Shown here one piece after another: positions 31,741 through 40,057 of a stretch of 64,000 nucleotides of DNA (position 1 is its first letter; each line of letters starts with the position of its first letter). This DNA is from Streptomyces diastatochromogenes. GTDB lineage: Bacteria; Actinomycetota; Actinomycetes; Streptomycetales; Streptomycetaceae. Location of the stretch: contig NZ_MCGQ01000004.1 of the NCBI RefSeq assembly GCF_002242805.1, positions 62,001 to 126,000 on the forward strand, given 5' to 3'. The notes beneath the pieces are model-generated. The model ran no database searches, had not been told where the DNA came from, and saw only the letters and a program-made list of their open reading frames with translations. The translations under genes were made by a program, and so were the position numbers.

Positions 31741-32021
31741 AGATGTGCCTGCGACAGGTAGGCCGCGGCCCGGCGCAGGACCTCGTTCTCCTGCTCCAGC
31801 AGCTTGATCCGCCGACGCGCTTCCCGTAGTTCCGCGTTGTCCTGGCTGGTCGTTCCGGGCCTTGTCCCGTCGTCGATGTCCGCGCGACGCATCCATTTCC
31901 ACAGCGTCATCGCGTGCACTCCGAAGTCGGCGGCCACCTGCTCGACCGTCACGCCCGGTCCGCGGTTCCTTGCGACCCGTACGACGTCCTCGCGGAACTC
32001 TTCCGGATAAGGCTTGGGCAC
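31713..32021 (-). CDS. IS3 OrfA (helix-turn-helix, leucine zipper)
   Basis: A protein of 102 residues from the GTG at 32021 with AAGGA seven bases upstream; a TTG at 32054 is the longer alternative. It holds PKPYPEEFREDVVRVARNRG and GVTVEQVAADFGVHAMTLWK, the HTH_Tnp_1 domain, then a leucine-zipper stretch ELREARRRIKLLEQENEVLR. The last codons overlap orfB and include the slip site. OrfA binds the IS ends and regulates transposition. Confidence 0.9.
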   Translation of the reverse strand: MPKPYPEEFREDVVRVARNRGPGVTVEQVAADFGVHAMTLWKWMRRADIDDGTRPGTTSQDNAELREARRRIKLLEQENEVLRRAAAYLSQAHLPGKGSTRS

Positions 32022-32073
32022 AGCGACATCCTTCCCACCCGCCCCACAGGGCAAGCCAGTTCAGATGTCACCC

Positions 32074-33389
32074 GATCGTGCAGCAGACCCCTGGACGGCA
32101 AGGAGTGGCGAGCACCGTTCGACACGAAGGCACTCGCGGACGCCTTCCGCTCCGAGCTGGTTAGTGCCACGCGCCGTGGCGAGGCATTCAGCCTCGCCAC
32201 GGGGCGCCCGGTCTCGCACCAGTCCGGGGCGAGCGCGGTGAACTGGTACGACTTCGCGGTCCAGTTCGCGGATGCTCAGTGGGACCGGACTGGCGGGAAC
32301 AACCGCAAGAACACAGCCAAGGCGCTCATGGCGACCACCGTTGCCCTGCTGCGCACATCGCCGACCACGTTCCGGCCGGTCGACGTGCGCACGGCGTTGC
32401 GCGAGTTCGCGTTCAACACACGGCGCCGGGAAGACGCTCCACCCGAGGTGGCCGCCATCTTGAAGTGGGTGGAGCGCAACGCACTGACCATGGCCGCATG
32501 GGAGGACCCCGCCAAGGTCGATGAGGTACTTCGGGCCGTCGGCTCGAAGTTGGACGGCACGCGCGCCGCGGCAAGCTCCGTCAAGCGCAACCGGCGGATC
32601 CTAAACGTGGCCATGGAGTACGCCGTCAAGCACCGGATCCTGCGAGCGAATCCCCTGCCGAAGGGGAGAGGGGCGGTGCCCAAGACGTCGTCCGCGGTCG
32701 ACAAGCGGTCTCTCCTCAACCCGGAGCAGGCGGCGCGCCTGCTGGGGTGGGTGCGCCGGCGTCCTCGCGGTGGTAGGCGGCTGTACGCCTTCTTCGCCAC
32801 GATGTACTACGCCGGGCCGCGTCCGGAGGAGGTTGTGGCTATGGACGTTGCGGACGTTCGTTTGCCTGATGAGGACGCCGAAGACCAGTGGTGTGAGCTG
32901 TTGTTCCACACGGCTCAGCCAGAGGTCGGGAAGAACTGGACGGATGACGGCGAGATCCACGAAGAGCGCGGGCTGAAGGGACGCGCCTCGGACGACACGC
33001 GCGTCGTGCCGGGGCACCCGTCGCTGACGCGGATCCTGCGCGAGCACATGAAGGCGGAGAGCCTGAAGCCGGGGGATCTTCTGTTCCAGGGCGAGAAGGG
33101 TGGCATGCTCGCGGGCTCGGTTATCCGGCGGGCATGGCGGAGGGCTCGCGCGGAAGTGCTCACCGCGGAGGAGTTCGCGTCGCCGCTGGGCAAGCGGGTG
33201 TACGACTTGCGGCACACCTGCCTGACGAACTGGCTCAACGCCGGAGTGCCCCCTGCCCAGGTGGCCGAGTGGGCTGGGAACAGTGTCCCTGTCCTGCTGG
33301 CCATCTACGCTCGCTGCACTTCGGGACAGCTCCGAGATCTGAAGCAGCGGATCGAGAACTGGGGAGATCTGCCCAAAACCTTGGCCTGA
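32074..33389 (+). pseudogene. Tyrosine integrase lacking its N-terminus (IS-truncated)
   Basis: About 438 residues remain. Sequence starts abruptly after the IS end (LDGKEWRAPFDTKALADAFR), which in complete relatives follows about 30 N-terminal residues of an arm-binding domain. A core-binding domain follows (NNRKNTAKALMATTVALLRT). The catalytic domain has MYYAGPRPEEVVAMDVADV (Arg), RVYDLRHTCLTNWLNAGVPP (Arg-His; box II reads YDLRH), EWAGNSVPVLLAIYARC (Asn in the His/Trp position, nucleophile Tyr). The open frame runs back into the IS, so a chimaeric protein is possible. The 3' end lies about 950 bases from the tRNA attachment site. It probably made the island; present activity is doubtful. 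Confidence 0.85.
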
Positions 33390-33447
33390 GCTGGAATCGT
33401 GGAGCCCCCACCGGCTCAGGTGGGAGGCTCCACGAAGGTTGGCGGGG

Positions 33448-34056
33448 TCAGCGGCTGGGGTTAGATCCTGTGAGGCGACCCATCCCCGTACCTGCCGTCA
33501 GGTCGTGAACTGTCTGAAGGTAGCTGCGCCCATCTTCGATGAAACGATCGATCGTGTCGCGGAGGCTACGCAGTCCGCGGTCCAGTCTCTGACTGAGTTC
33601 TGCCTGCTCCGCGCTGCCGCTGCCGACGGCAACGATCCAGGCATCCAGATCCCTGATCACACCATCGACCGTGTTGGTGAAGCGTCGCGCGCTGGCAGCC
33701 TCAGCAGCAGTGACAGACAGGCTGAGAAGCGTGCATTTGTGGTACATGTCCGATGTAGAGCCCAACAGGCGCTCGCGGGCGTCGAGGAGTTCGGCAGCAC
33801 TGGACCCCCCGCCCTGGTGATTGGCGTGCCCGATGGTGAGGCCAATCTGGGTGCGTATGGCTTCGATGGTGTCCAGAAAGTCGGCATAGGCAGCGCGGCG
33901 CATCTGCCAAAGCCCGTCCATTCGCTGGGCTCTGACCTGGACCTGCACCGCCTTCAGGGCCGCCTTCGCTTGAGCGCGAGCGCCCAGCCAAGCGATCACG
34001 GCACCGATAGCGGTCGCGCAAGCGCCGATGATCGCGCCTTTGGTCGTGGGATCCAT
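33448..34056 (-). CDS. Membrane-anchored coiled-coil hypothetical protein
   Basis: A protein of 202 residues from the ATG at 34056; another ATG at 34083 adds nine residues. One N-terminal helix (TKGAIIGACATAIGAVIAWL) anchors it, followed by basic helical sequence (ARAQAKAALKAVQVQVRAQR), then long helices through residue 190 including RRAAYADFLDTIEAIRTQIG. It lies between the integrase and the tRNA, converging on the integrase. Similar one-helix proteins are common and unassigned in Streptomyces. No ribosome binding site is obvious, so the start is unsure. Confidence 0.65.
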   Translation of the reverse strand: MDPTTKGAIIGACATAIGAVIAWLGARAQAKAALKAVQVQVRAQRMDGLWQMRRAAYADFLDTIEAIRTQIGLTIGHANHQGGGSSAAELLDARERLLGSTSDMYHKCTLLSLSVTAAEAASARRFTNTVDGVIRDLDAWIVAVGSGSAEQAELSQRLDRGLRSLRDTIDRFIEDGRSYLQTVHDLTAGTGMGRLTGSNPSR

Positions 34057-34326
34057 GAAGCGATTTTGCTCTATGGGACCCATGGGCCCGACGTGCTTCC
34101 AGCCTGGCTCGTTGCTACCCAGGGCCAGCGGACTCAGGCCGCCGCAGACGTGCGCGCTGCAAACTTCCCCGCGTATTCACCGCAGCCACCCGCAGAAACC
34201 CGGTGGCAGCCGGACAGCGCCGGACCCTCCCCGCGATCATCGGGGGAGGGTCCGGCGCTTGTCTGAGTGCGGGTGCACCTACTCTGACCAGCAAAAACGC
34301 CCTCCCGAAGGAGGGCGGAGAGGGGG

Positions 34327-34399
34327 CGCCCCCGGCAGGACTCGAACCTGCGGCCAAGCGCTTAGAAGGCGCCTGCTCTATCCACTGAGCTACGGGGGC
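34327..34399 (-). tRNA. tRNA-Arg (anticodon UCU)
   Basis: The minus strand folds as a standard 73-base tRNA: acceptor GCCCCCG/CGGGGGC, D arm GCTCAGTGGATAGAGC, anticodon stem-loop with CTTCTAA (anticodon TCT), T arm CGCAGGTTCGAGTCCTGC-type GTTCGA loop. No CCA is encoded. A CCCTCCCG...GGAGGGCG hairpin lies past its 3' end near 34305. It is the integration site of the element on its left; the match to 17612 begins in its T arm. Confidence 0.95.
34340..34372 (-). other. Right attachment site core within tRNA-Arg
   Basis: These 33 bases are shared with 17612-17644 with one mismatch. They lie inside the tRNA from T arm to anticodon loop, the region most often used by tyrosine integrases. Confidence 0.8.
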
Positions 34400-34631
34400 C
34401 TGGTGCGGGACAAGGATAAAGCTCCCCGTTCCTTGACCCGGTTGCTTCGCCTCCGTGGCTCGATGTGGAGGTTCGGTGAAGCGGTCCTGATAATCGCAGG
34501 CAGGTACGAATCGTGCACCGCTTTTGGCCCGTGACGCACAGGGTGTTGTGCACTCGTTATGCCTGGACTGTGCCCGTGTCCCAGTCATCCCTTACATCCG
34601 ATGTGTTCCATCGGCGCGCTGAGATGTCCAT

Positions 34632-36278
34632 ATGCTTCAGAATTCCCCTAAAATTGGGCATTCTTCGCATGTGGTGACCTTGGACGTACGGCCTCAGCTG
34701 CTCGACACACTCTCCGCGCTGCGCGACCGTGTCGCCGCCGCACGCTTTCCGCTGCCCCTGGCGGGGGCCCCACGCGCGCGTGCGAACCGCGACGAACTAC
34801 TGGCGCAGCTCGACGACTACCTGCTGCCCCGGCTGCGGGAGCCCGAGGCGCCCCTGCTGGCCGTCGTCGGCGGTTCCACCGGGGCCGGCAAGTCGACTCT
34901 CGTGAACTCCCTTGTGGGGCGCCGGGTCAGCGAGGCGGGCGTGCTGCGGCCGACGACCCGCACACCGGTGCTGGTATGCCATCCGGAGGACCATCATTGG
35001 TTCAGCGCCATGCGCGTCCTCCCCGACCTCACCCGCGTGTGGGTGCCTGACCAGGAGCCGGGTGACGACCTCCTGTCCTCCGGCAGGGACCACGCGCGCG
35101 TGCTGCGCGTCGAGACCGCCGACACCCTCCCGCGCGGGTTCGCCCTGCTCGACGCCCCCGACATCGACTCCCTGGTCGCCGACAACCGCGTCCTGGCCGC
35201 CCAGCTGATCTGCGCCGCCGACGTCTGGGTCATGGTCACCACCGCCGCCCGCTACGCCGACGCCGTCCCCTGGCATCTGCTGCGCACCGCCAAGGAGTAC
35301 GGCGCCACCCTGGTGACCGTCCTCGACCGCGTGCCCCACCAGGTCGTCTCCGAGGTCTCCCGCCAGTACGGCGCCCTGCTCACCAAGGCCGGTCTCGGCG
35401 ACGTACCCCGCTTCACCGTGCCCGAGCTGCCCGAATCGGCCTGGGGCGGCGGCCTGCTCCCCGCCACCGCCGTGGCGGCCCTGCGGACCTGGCTCGTCCA
35501 CCACGCCCAGGACTCCACGGCCCGCCAGCACGTCATGGCCCGCACGGCGCACGGCCTCCTCGACTCGCTGACGTCGCGCCTGCCCGAGCTGGCCAGCGCC
35601 ACCGCCGCCCAGTACGCGGCCGCCCTCCGGCTCACCTCCGCCGTCGACAGCGCGTACGACAGCGAGCACGCGCGCGTGCGCGGCCGACTGCAGTCCGGGG
35701 CCGTGCTCGCCGGGGACGCCCTCAAGCGCTGGCGCGCCTTCCCCCTCGACTGCACCCCCGGCGAGCTGCTGGACTCCCTCGTGGAGAGCCTGGCCGCGCT
35801 GCTGCTGTGCTCTGTCACCGCCGCCGACGAGCGCGTCGACGAGGCCTGGCGGCGCGAGCCTGCCGCGGGTGCCCCCGGGCTCGCCGACCGGCAACCCAGC
35901 CTGGAGAGCGCCGAGCACCGCATCGGGATCGCCGTACGGCGCTGGCGGCGGGAGCTGGAGGAGTACGCCGAGGACGAAGTACGGGAACTCGAGCGCAGCA
36001 TCGCCCCCGACGCCGAGGTCGTCGCCGCCCTGGTCGCCACCGTGCTGCTGGGCGGGCGCCGGGCGCGCAACGCGGGCGAGGGGCTCGCCGAGCGGATCAG
36101 CGCCCACGGCGCGCTGCGGCTGCGCGACCGGGCCGGGCGCCTACTGACCGAACACGTCGACCGCGTCATGCACACCGAACGCGAGCGGCGCCTCGCCCCG
36201 CTCGACGCCCTGGACGTCCAGGCCGAGCCCCAGGCCGAACTCATCGCCGCGCTGTCCGTACTGCAGAAGGAGAGGTGA
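34632..36278 (+). CDS. Dynamin-like/ribosome-type GTPase, first of a pair
   Basis: A protein of 548 residues from the ATG at 34632; GTG codons at 34671 and 34674 are alternatives and the shorter form ([20 protein letters not shown]) may be the real N-terminus. The G domain has P-loop [20 protein letters not shown], switch region [15 protein letters not shown], and [20 protein letters not shown] in the DxxG position. The C-terminal 250 residues are helical. It pairs with the next gene, three bases on. Such tandem GTPases occur in many Streptomyces; a role in membrane or division-related remodelling is inferred from dynamin-like layout, not shown. Confidence 0.8.
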   Translation: MLQNSPKIGHSSHVVTLDVRPQLLDTLSALRDRVAAARFPLPLAGAPRARANRDELLAQLDDYLLPRLREPEAPLLAVVGGSTGAGKSTLVNSLVGRRVSEAGVLRPTTRTPVLVCHPEDHHWFSAMRVLPDLTRVWVPDQEPGDDLLSSGRDHARVLRVETADTLPRGFALLDAPDIDSLVADNRVLAAQLICAADVWVMVTTAARYADAVPWHLLRTAKEYGATLVTVLDRVPHQVVSEVSRQYGALLTKAGLGDVPRFTVPELPESAWGGGLLPATAVAALRTWLVHHAQDSTARQHVMARTAHGLLDSLTSRLPELASATAAQYAAALRLTSAVDSAYDSEHARVRGRLQSGAVLAGDALKRWRAFPLDCTPGELLDSLVESLAALLLCSVTAADERVDEAWRREPAAGAPGLADRQPSLESAEHRIGIAVRRWRRELEEYAEDEVRELERSIAPDAEVVAALVATVLLGGRRARNAGEGLAERISAHGALRLRDRAGRLLTEHVDRVMHTERERRLAPLDALDVQAEPQAELIAALSVLQKER

Positions 36279-36281
36279 CCG

Positions 36282-38609
36282 GTGACCGCCGTCACTGACC
36301 ACGACCACACGGACCACACGGACCACATGGATCGCATGGAACACATGGAGTACGCGGAGCACTCGGAGCACGCGGAGGGGGCCGGGGGAGTGGAGCCCGG
36401 CCTCGGGGGCAAGGGCGAGTTGGGCGACGGCCTTCCGCACGGTGACAGACTTCCGCTCGGCGACAGCCTCCCGCTGGTGGACGGTCGCTCCGGGGACGGT
36501 CTTCCGGGACAGGGCCCGGGCCCGGAGGGGCACCGTGCCGAGGCAACCGACACGGACGCCGAAGCCGTAGCAGAGGCCGGCGCCGCGGAACGGGACGCCG
36601 ATACGGACGGCGAGCTGCACGCGCGCGTACTGGAGAAGCGCGGGGAGAGCGAGTGGCACGCGTGGGTTCCCCAGGAGCGCAAGGAGAGTGAGCCCCACGC
36701 GCGCGTACCCGAGCCGAACGGGGACGGGGACGGGGACGGAGACGGGGAGCCGCACGCGCGCGTGAAGACCTCCGGAGCCGGTGTCGATGCCGATGCCGAC
36801 AGTGGACAGCGCACCGGCCCCAAGGATGCCGAAACCCCCGGCCCCGGCCCTGCCTCCGACGCGGACCCCGACTCCGACCCCGACCCCGCCGACGCCTGGG
36901 ACGACGGGCTCATCGCACGCCGCGTGACCGAGAGCACCGCCGCCGCCCTCGCCGCCGAGCGCGCCTCCGTACTGGAGACCCCCTCGCGCGGCGCGGGCAG
37001 CTACACCCCCGCACCCCTGGCGTACGACGGCCCCCTGCGCTCCCGTCTCGACGCCCTGCGTGAACTCGTCGGCCTCTCCCGCACCCGCCTGGACACCCGC
37101 ACCCTTGCCGAGGCGGGCCGGGTCCTGGACGAGGCGACTGCCCGCCGCAAGCTCTCCGGGCGGCACACCGTCGTCGCCATCGCGGGTGCTACCGGCAGCG
37201 GAAAGTCTCAGCTGTTCAACGCGCTCGCCGGAGTGGCCATTTCGGAGACCGGTGTACGGCGCCCGACCACCGCGGCGCCGATCGCGTGCAGTTGGAGCGA
37301 CGGCGCGGCGAGTCTCATCGACCGGCTCGGCATCCCAGGGCGACTGCGCCGGCGCCCGGTGCAGAGCGCGGAGGCCGAGGGGCAGCTGCGTGGGCTGGTC
37401 CTGATCGACCTGCCCGACCACGACTCGGCGGCCGTGGAGCACCGTACGCAGGTCGACCGGATCCTGAAGCTGGTCGACGCGGTCATCTGGGTGGTCGACC
37501 CCGAGAAGTACGCGGACGCCGTACTGCACGAGCGCTATCTGCGGCCCATGGCCGGCCACGCGGAGGTCATGTTCGTCGTCCTCAACCAGATCGACCGGCT
37601 GCCCGGGGAGGCCGCCGACCAGGTCCTGGACGATCTGCGCCGACTGCTCGACGAGGACGGCGTCGCGCTCGGCGAGTACGGCGAACCGGGCGCCACCGTG
37701 CTCGCGCTGTCCGCACTCACCGGCGACGGCGTCGCCGAACTGCGCGAGTCGCTCGGCGAGTTCGTGACGGAGCGCGGTGCGGCGGCCCGCCGGGTCGAGG
37801 CCGACGTGGACGCCGCGGCGGAGCAGCTGCGGCCCGTCTACGCCACCGGCCGGCGCGTCGGCCTCAGCGAGGAGGCGCGGGAGGAGTTCGCCGCCCGGCT
37901 CGCGGCCGCCGTGGGCGCCACCGCGGCCGGCGAGGCCGCCGAACGCGCCTGGATGCGCAATGCCAACCGCGCCTGCGGCACGCCCTGGCTGCGGCTGTGG
38001 CGCTGGTACCAGGACCGTGGCGGACCGACGACGGGGCGGGTCCGGGTGCGCGCCCAGACGGACGAGGAGGCCACGGCCCGCCAGCGGGTCGAACAGGCGG
38101 TCCGTACGGTCGCCGACCGCGCCTCGGCGGGTCTGCCGACGCCGTGGGCGGCGGCGGTGCGCGAGGCGGCCGTACGCGGCTCCCAGGGGCTGTCCGAGAC
38201 GCTGGACGAGCTGGCGGCGCGGGCCGGGATGCCGCCGGGCAGGCCGCCCCGCCCGGGGTGGTGGCCGGTGGCCGTGCTGGTCCAGGCGGCCATGACCCTG
38301 CTGCAGATCGTGGGCGGCCTGTGGCTGGTGGGCCAGATCGCCGGGGCCATGGCGCCCAACCTGGGCGTGCCGGTGCTGCTGATGGTGTGCGGGATCGTCG
38401 GCGGGCCGCTCGTGGAGTGGGGCTGCCGGATGGCGGCGCGGGGGCCGGCCCGCCGGTACGGCATGGAGGCGGAACGGCGGCTGCGGGAGGCGGCCTCGAG
38501 CTGCGGCCGGGCCCGGGTGCTCGATCCGGTGGCGGCGGAGCTGCTGCGGTACCGGGAGGTACGGGAGCAGTACGGGCGGGTGATCCGGAGCGGGGCCGGG
38601 GTGGGGTGA
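36282..38609 (+). CDS. Membrane GTPase, second of pair, with His/Asp/Glu-rich N-terminus
   Basis: A protein of 775 residues from a GTG with GAAGGAGA nearby. Residues 1-40 are an Asp/His/Glu/Met repeat (DHDHTDHTDH, MEHMEYAEHSEHAE), and residues 40-215 are low complexity, with LPHGDRLPLGDSLPL and repeated 'HARV' phrases. The G domain at about 285-460 has VVAIAGATGSGKSQLFNALA, VRRPTTAAPIACSW, LVLIDLPDHDSAAVEHRTQV and FVVLNQIDRLPGE (NKxD position is NQID). Two helices near 665-710 (WWPVAVLVQAAMTLLQIVGG; VPVLLMVCGIVGGPLVEWG) tether it. It likely forms a complex with the first GTPase. Confidence 0.8.
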   Translation: MTAVTDHDHTDHTDHMDRMEHMEYAEHSEHAEGAGGVEPGLGGKGELGDGLPHGDRLPLGDSLPLVDGRSGDGLPGQGPGPEGHRAEATDTDAEAVAEAGAAERDADTDGELHARVLEKRGESEWHAWVPQERKESEPHARVPEPNGDGDGDGDGEPHARVKTSGAGVDADADSGQRTGPKDAETPGPGPASDADPDSDPDPADAWDDGLIARRVTESTAAALAAERASVLETPSRGAGSYTPAPLAYDGPLRSRLDALRELVGLSRTRLDTRTLAEAGRVLDEATARRKLSGRHTVVAIAGATGSGKSQLFNALAGVAISETGVRRPTTAAPIACSWSDGAASLIDRLGIPGRLRRRPVQSAEAEGQLRGLVLIDLPDHDSAAVEHRTQVDRILKLVDAVIWVVDPEKYADAVLHERYLRPMAGHAEVMFVVLNQIDRLPGEAADQVLDDLRRLLDEDGVALGEYGEPGATVLALSALTGDGVAELRESLGEFVTERGAAARRVEADVDAAAEQLRPVYATGRRVGLSEEAREEFAARLAAAVGATAAGEAAERAWMRNANRACGTPWLRLWRWYQDRGGPTTGRVRVRAQTDEEATARQRVEQAVRTVADRASAGLPTPWAAAVREAAVRGSQGLSETLDELAARAGMPPGRPPRPGWWPVAVLVQAAMTLLQIVGGLWLVGQIAGAMAPNLGVPVLLMVCGIVGGPLVEWGCRMAARGPARRYGMEAERRLREAASSCGRARVLDPVAAELLRYREVREQYGRVIRSGAGVG

Positions 38610-38640
38610 GGTTGGCCGGGGCCGGTCGTCGGGGTCGGGT

Positions 38641-38909
38641 GAGGCTGGCGGGGGAGGTGAGCCCGGCGTGGGTGGTTGAGGGGCCGGAGGTGGAAGCCGG
38701 CTGGCGCCGGGCAGTCGGGGTCGGATGAGGCTGCTGGCGGGGAGAGGCGAGCCCGGCGGCGGTGGTCGAGGGGCCAGGGTGGGATGAAGCCGGCCGGCGC
38801 CGGGCCGTCGGGGCCGGATGAGGCTGGCGGGAAGAGGCGAGCCCGGCGGGGCTGGTTGAGAGGCCGGGGTGGGATGAAGCCGGCCGGCGCCGAGCCGTCG
38901 GCATCGAGT
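38641..38909 (+). repeat. Three tandem ~90-base repeats in intergenic DNA
   Basis: Units at 38641-38726, 38727-38819 and 38820-38909 each begin GAGGCTG, pass through GAGCCCGGCG, GGTTGAG/GGTCGAG, GATGAAGCCGGCCGGCGCCG (or a close form) and end near GTCGGGGCCGGAT. Units B and C agree at roughly 85%; A is further off. Partial copies lie on both sides. Bases 38610-39210 otherwise hold no gene; TTTTCCACAG at 38972 and GTCCACAG at 38992 resemble DnaA-box cores. Confidence 0.8.
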
Positions 38910-39210
38910 GACCCCGGCGAGGGTGGGTGAGGCGCCGGGGAACACGTTGGCCACTCGTTCGGGTGAGGGGATTTTCCACAGGCGGCTGGCCGTCCACAGC
39001 GCTCAGCGGGCTCGGCCCGGCGGAGGCAGTCTGGTGCCACGGCGATCGCGTCGCACGTCCGACGAGTGGAGGGCGGGCGGCGCCGGCGATCGGCGTGTCG
39101 GGAGCCGGTGTGCGCGGATCGGGTGCGCCGGCGCGGCAGACGCAGCCGTACGGGAGGGGCCCGTACGCGTGTCAGCCCGGTCGAAGGGCCGGGTGAGGGA
39201 GGGGTTCGCG

Positions 39211-39759
39211 ATGAACGAGACCGTGGTGTGCGTGGTGGGCAACGTGGCGACGCGGCCGGTGTACCGGGAGCTGTCGGCGGGCCCGTCGGCGCGGTTCCGG
39301 CTGGCGGTGACCTCGCGGTACTGGGACCGGGAGAAGAGCGCCTGGACGGACGGGCACACCAACTTCTTCACGGTGTGGGCCAACCGCCAGCTCGCCGTCA
39401 ACGTGGCGGCGTCGGTGGAGGTGGGGCAGCCCGTCGTGGTCCAAGGGCGGCTGAAGGTGCGCTCGGAGGTGCGCGAGGGGCAGCAGAACTGGGCGTCGGC
39501 CGACATCGACGCGGTGGCCATCGGCCACGACCTGGCGCGGGGCACCGCCCTCTTCCGCCGCGCGGCCAGGCCGGAGGCGCCCGCGGCGGTACGCCCGGAG
39601 CCGGCCTGGGAGACACCGCTCGCGGCCGGACGCCCGGAGCCGACCTGGGAGACACCGTCCGCGGCGGCAAGCCCGGAGCCCAGCTGGGAGACACCACTCG
39701 CCGAAGCCCCGGCCGGAGATCTGGCCCAACAGCACCCCGAACCAGCGGTGGTGACGTGA
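39211..39759 (+). CDS. Single-stranded DNA-binding protein paralogue
   Basis: A protein of 182 residues with GAGGGAGGGG before the ATG. The N-terminal OB fold has ETVVCVVGNVATRPVYRELS, ARFRLAVTSRYWDREKSAW, TNFFTVWANRQLAVNVAASV and VGQPVVVQGRLKVRSE. The tail contains three copies of an RPEPxWETPxAA unit instead of the acidic DDDIPF tip used by replicative SSBs to recruit partners. It therefore looks like a second, specialised SSB. No rpsF or rplI is next door, as would be expected for the main ssb. A role in competence, recombination or sporulation is possible. Confidence 0.88.
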   Translation: MNETVVCVVGNVATRPVYRELSAGPSARFRLAVTSRYWDREKSAWTDGHTNFFTVWANRQLAVNVAASVEVGQPVVVQGRLKVRSEVREGQQNWASADIDAVAIGHDLARGTALFRRAARPEAPAAVRPEPAWETPLAAGRPEPTWETPSAAASPEPSWETPLAEAPAGDLAQQHPEPAVVT

Positions 39760-40057
39760 CGTAAGTCGAGCCGCCGCCGGTTCCGTCGGCGCTGTCCGCC
39801 CGGGTCCTGGCCGAGCTGCGGCTTGTCGGCGCATGCGTTCCGAACACCCCCACCGAATGGGTGGATTTGTCGATAAGCCCAGCTCACATCCCGTCCAGGC
39901 GATAACGATTCCGGATCGGATCGGCTATCAGACGATCTGACCGGCCGGGCGAGGTCCGCGTGATCCATAGGATGCCCGGCATGCCCCTCGGGGCTTGCCG
40001 ATTCTGCTGGTGGGACCGTCCCCCACGTCCAACGGGTCCTGCTCGAAGGGGAATTCT

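Larger units (their letters stand above)
30844..32073 (-). mobile_element. IS3-family insertion sequence
   Basis: About 1230 bases with orfA and orfB on the minus strand. The ends are GGGTGACA at 30844 and TGTCACCC ending at 32073, a short inverted repeat. The left flank is inside the NERD gene and the right flank inside the integrase gene, and no target duplication is visible. So the IS has not simply inserted; DNA between the two genes was lost, as happens by adjacent deletion or recombination between two copies. Confidence 0.85.
17612..34372. mobile_element. Integrated genomic island at tRNA-Arg(UCU), about 16.8 kb, probably immobile
   Basis: The segment is bounded by direct copies of the tRNA-Arg 3' half (17612-17644 and 34340-34372). 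It contains a tyrosine integrase near the tRNA end, two GntR regulators with small plasmid-like genes near the other end, and phage-conflict-type cargo between. That is the layout of actinomycete integrative elements of the pSAM2 type. No replication initiator, excisionase or FtsK/TraB-like transfer gene is visible, and the integrase has lost its 5' end to an IS3-family insertion. I infer a decayed element that keeps its cargo and regulators. Base composition and codon usage are more mixed than outside, with AT-rich patches near 29200-29900. Confidence 0.75.

Noticed and set aside
31165..31761. Plus-strand open frame opposite the IS3 transposase
   Set aside because: Antisense of orfB.
17612..34372. 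CRISPR array or prophage structural genes in the island
   Set aside because: No regularly spaced repeat with unique spacers, and no capsid, terminase, portal or tail-like proteins were seen.
36141..38954. Pro-rich minus-strand open frame opposite the GTPase pair
   Set aside because: Its tandem Pro-rich repeats simply mirror the DNA repeats at 38641; no start site and no family pattern.
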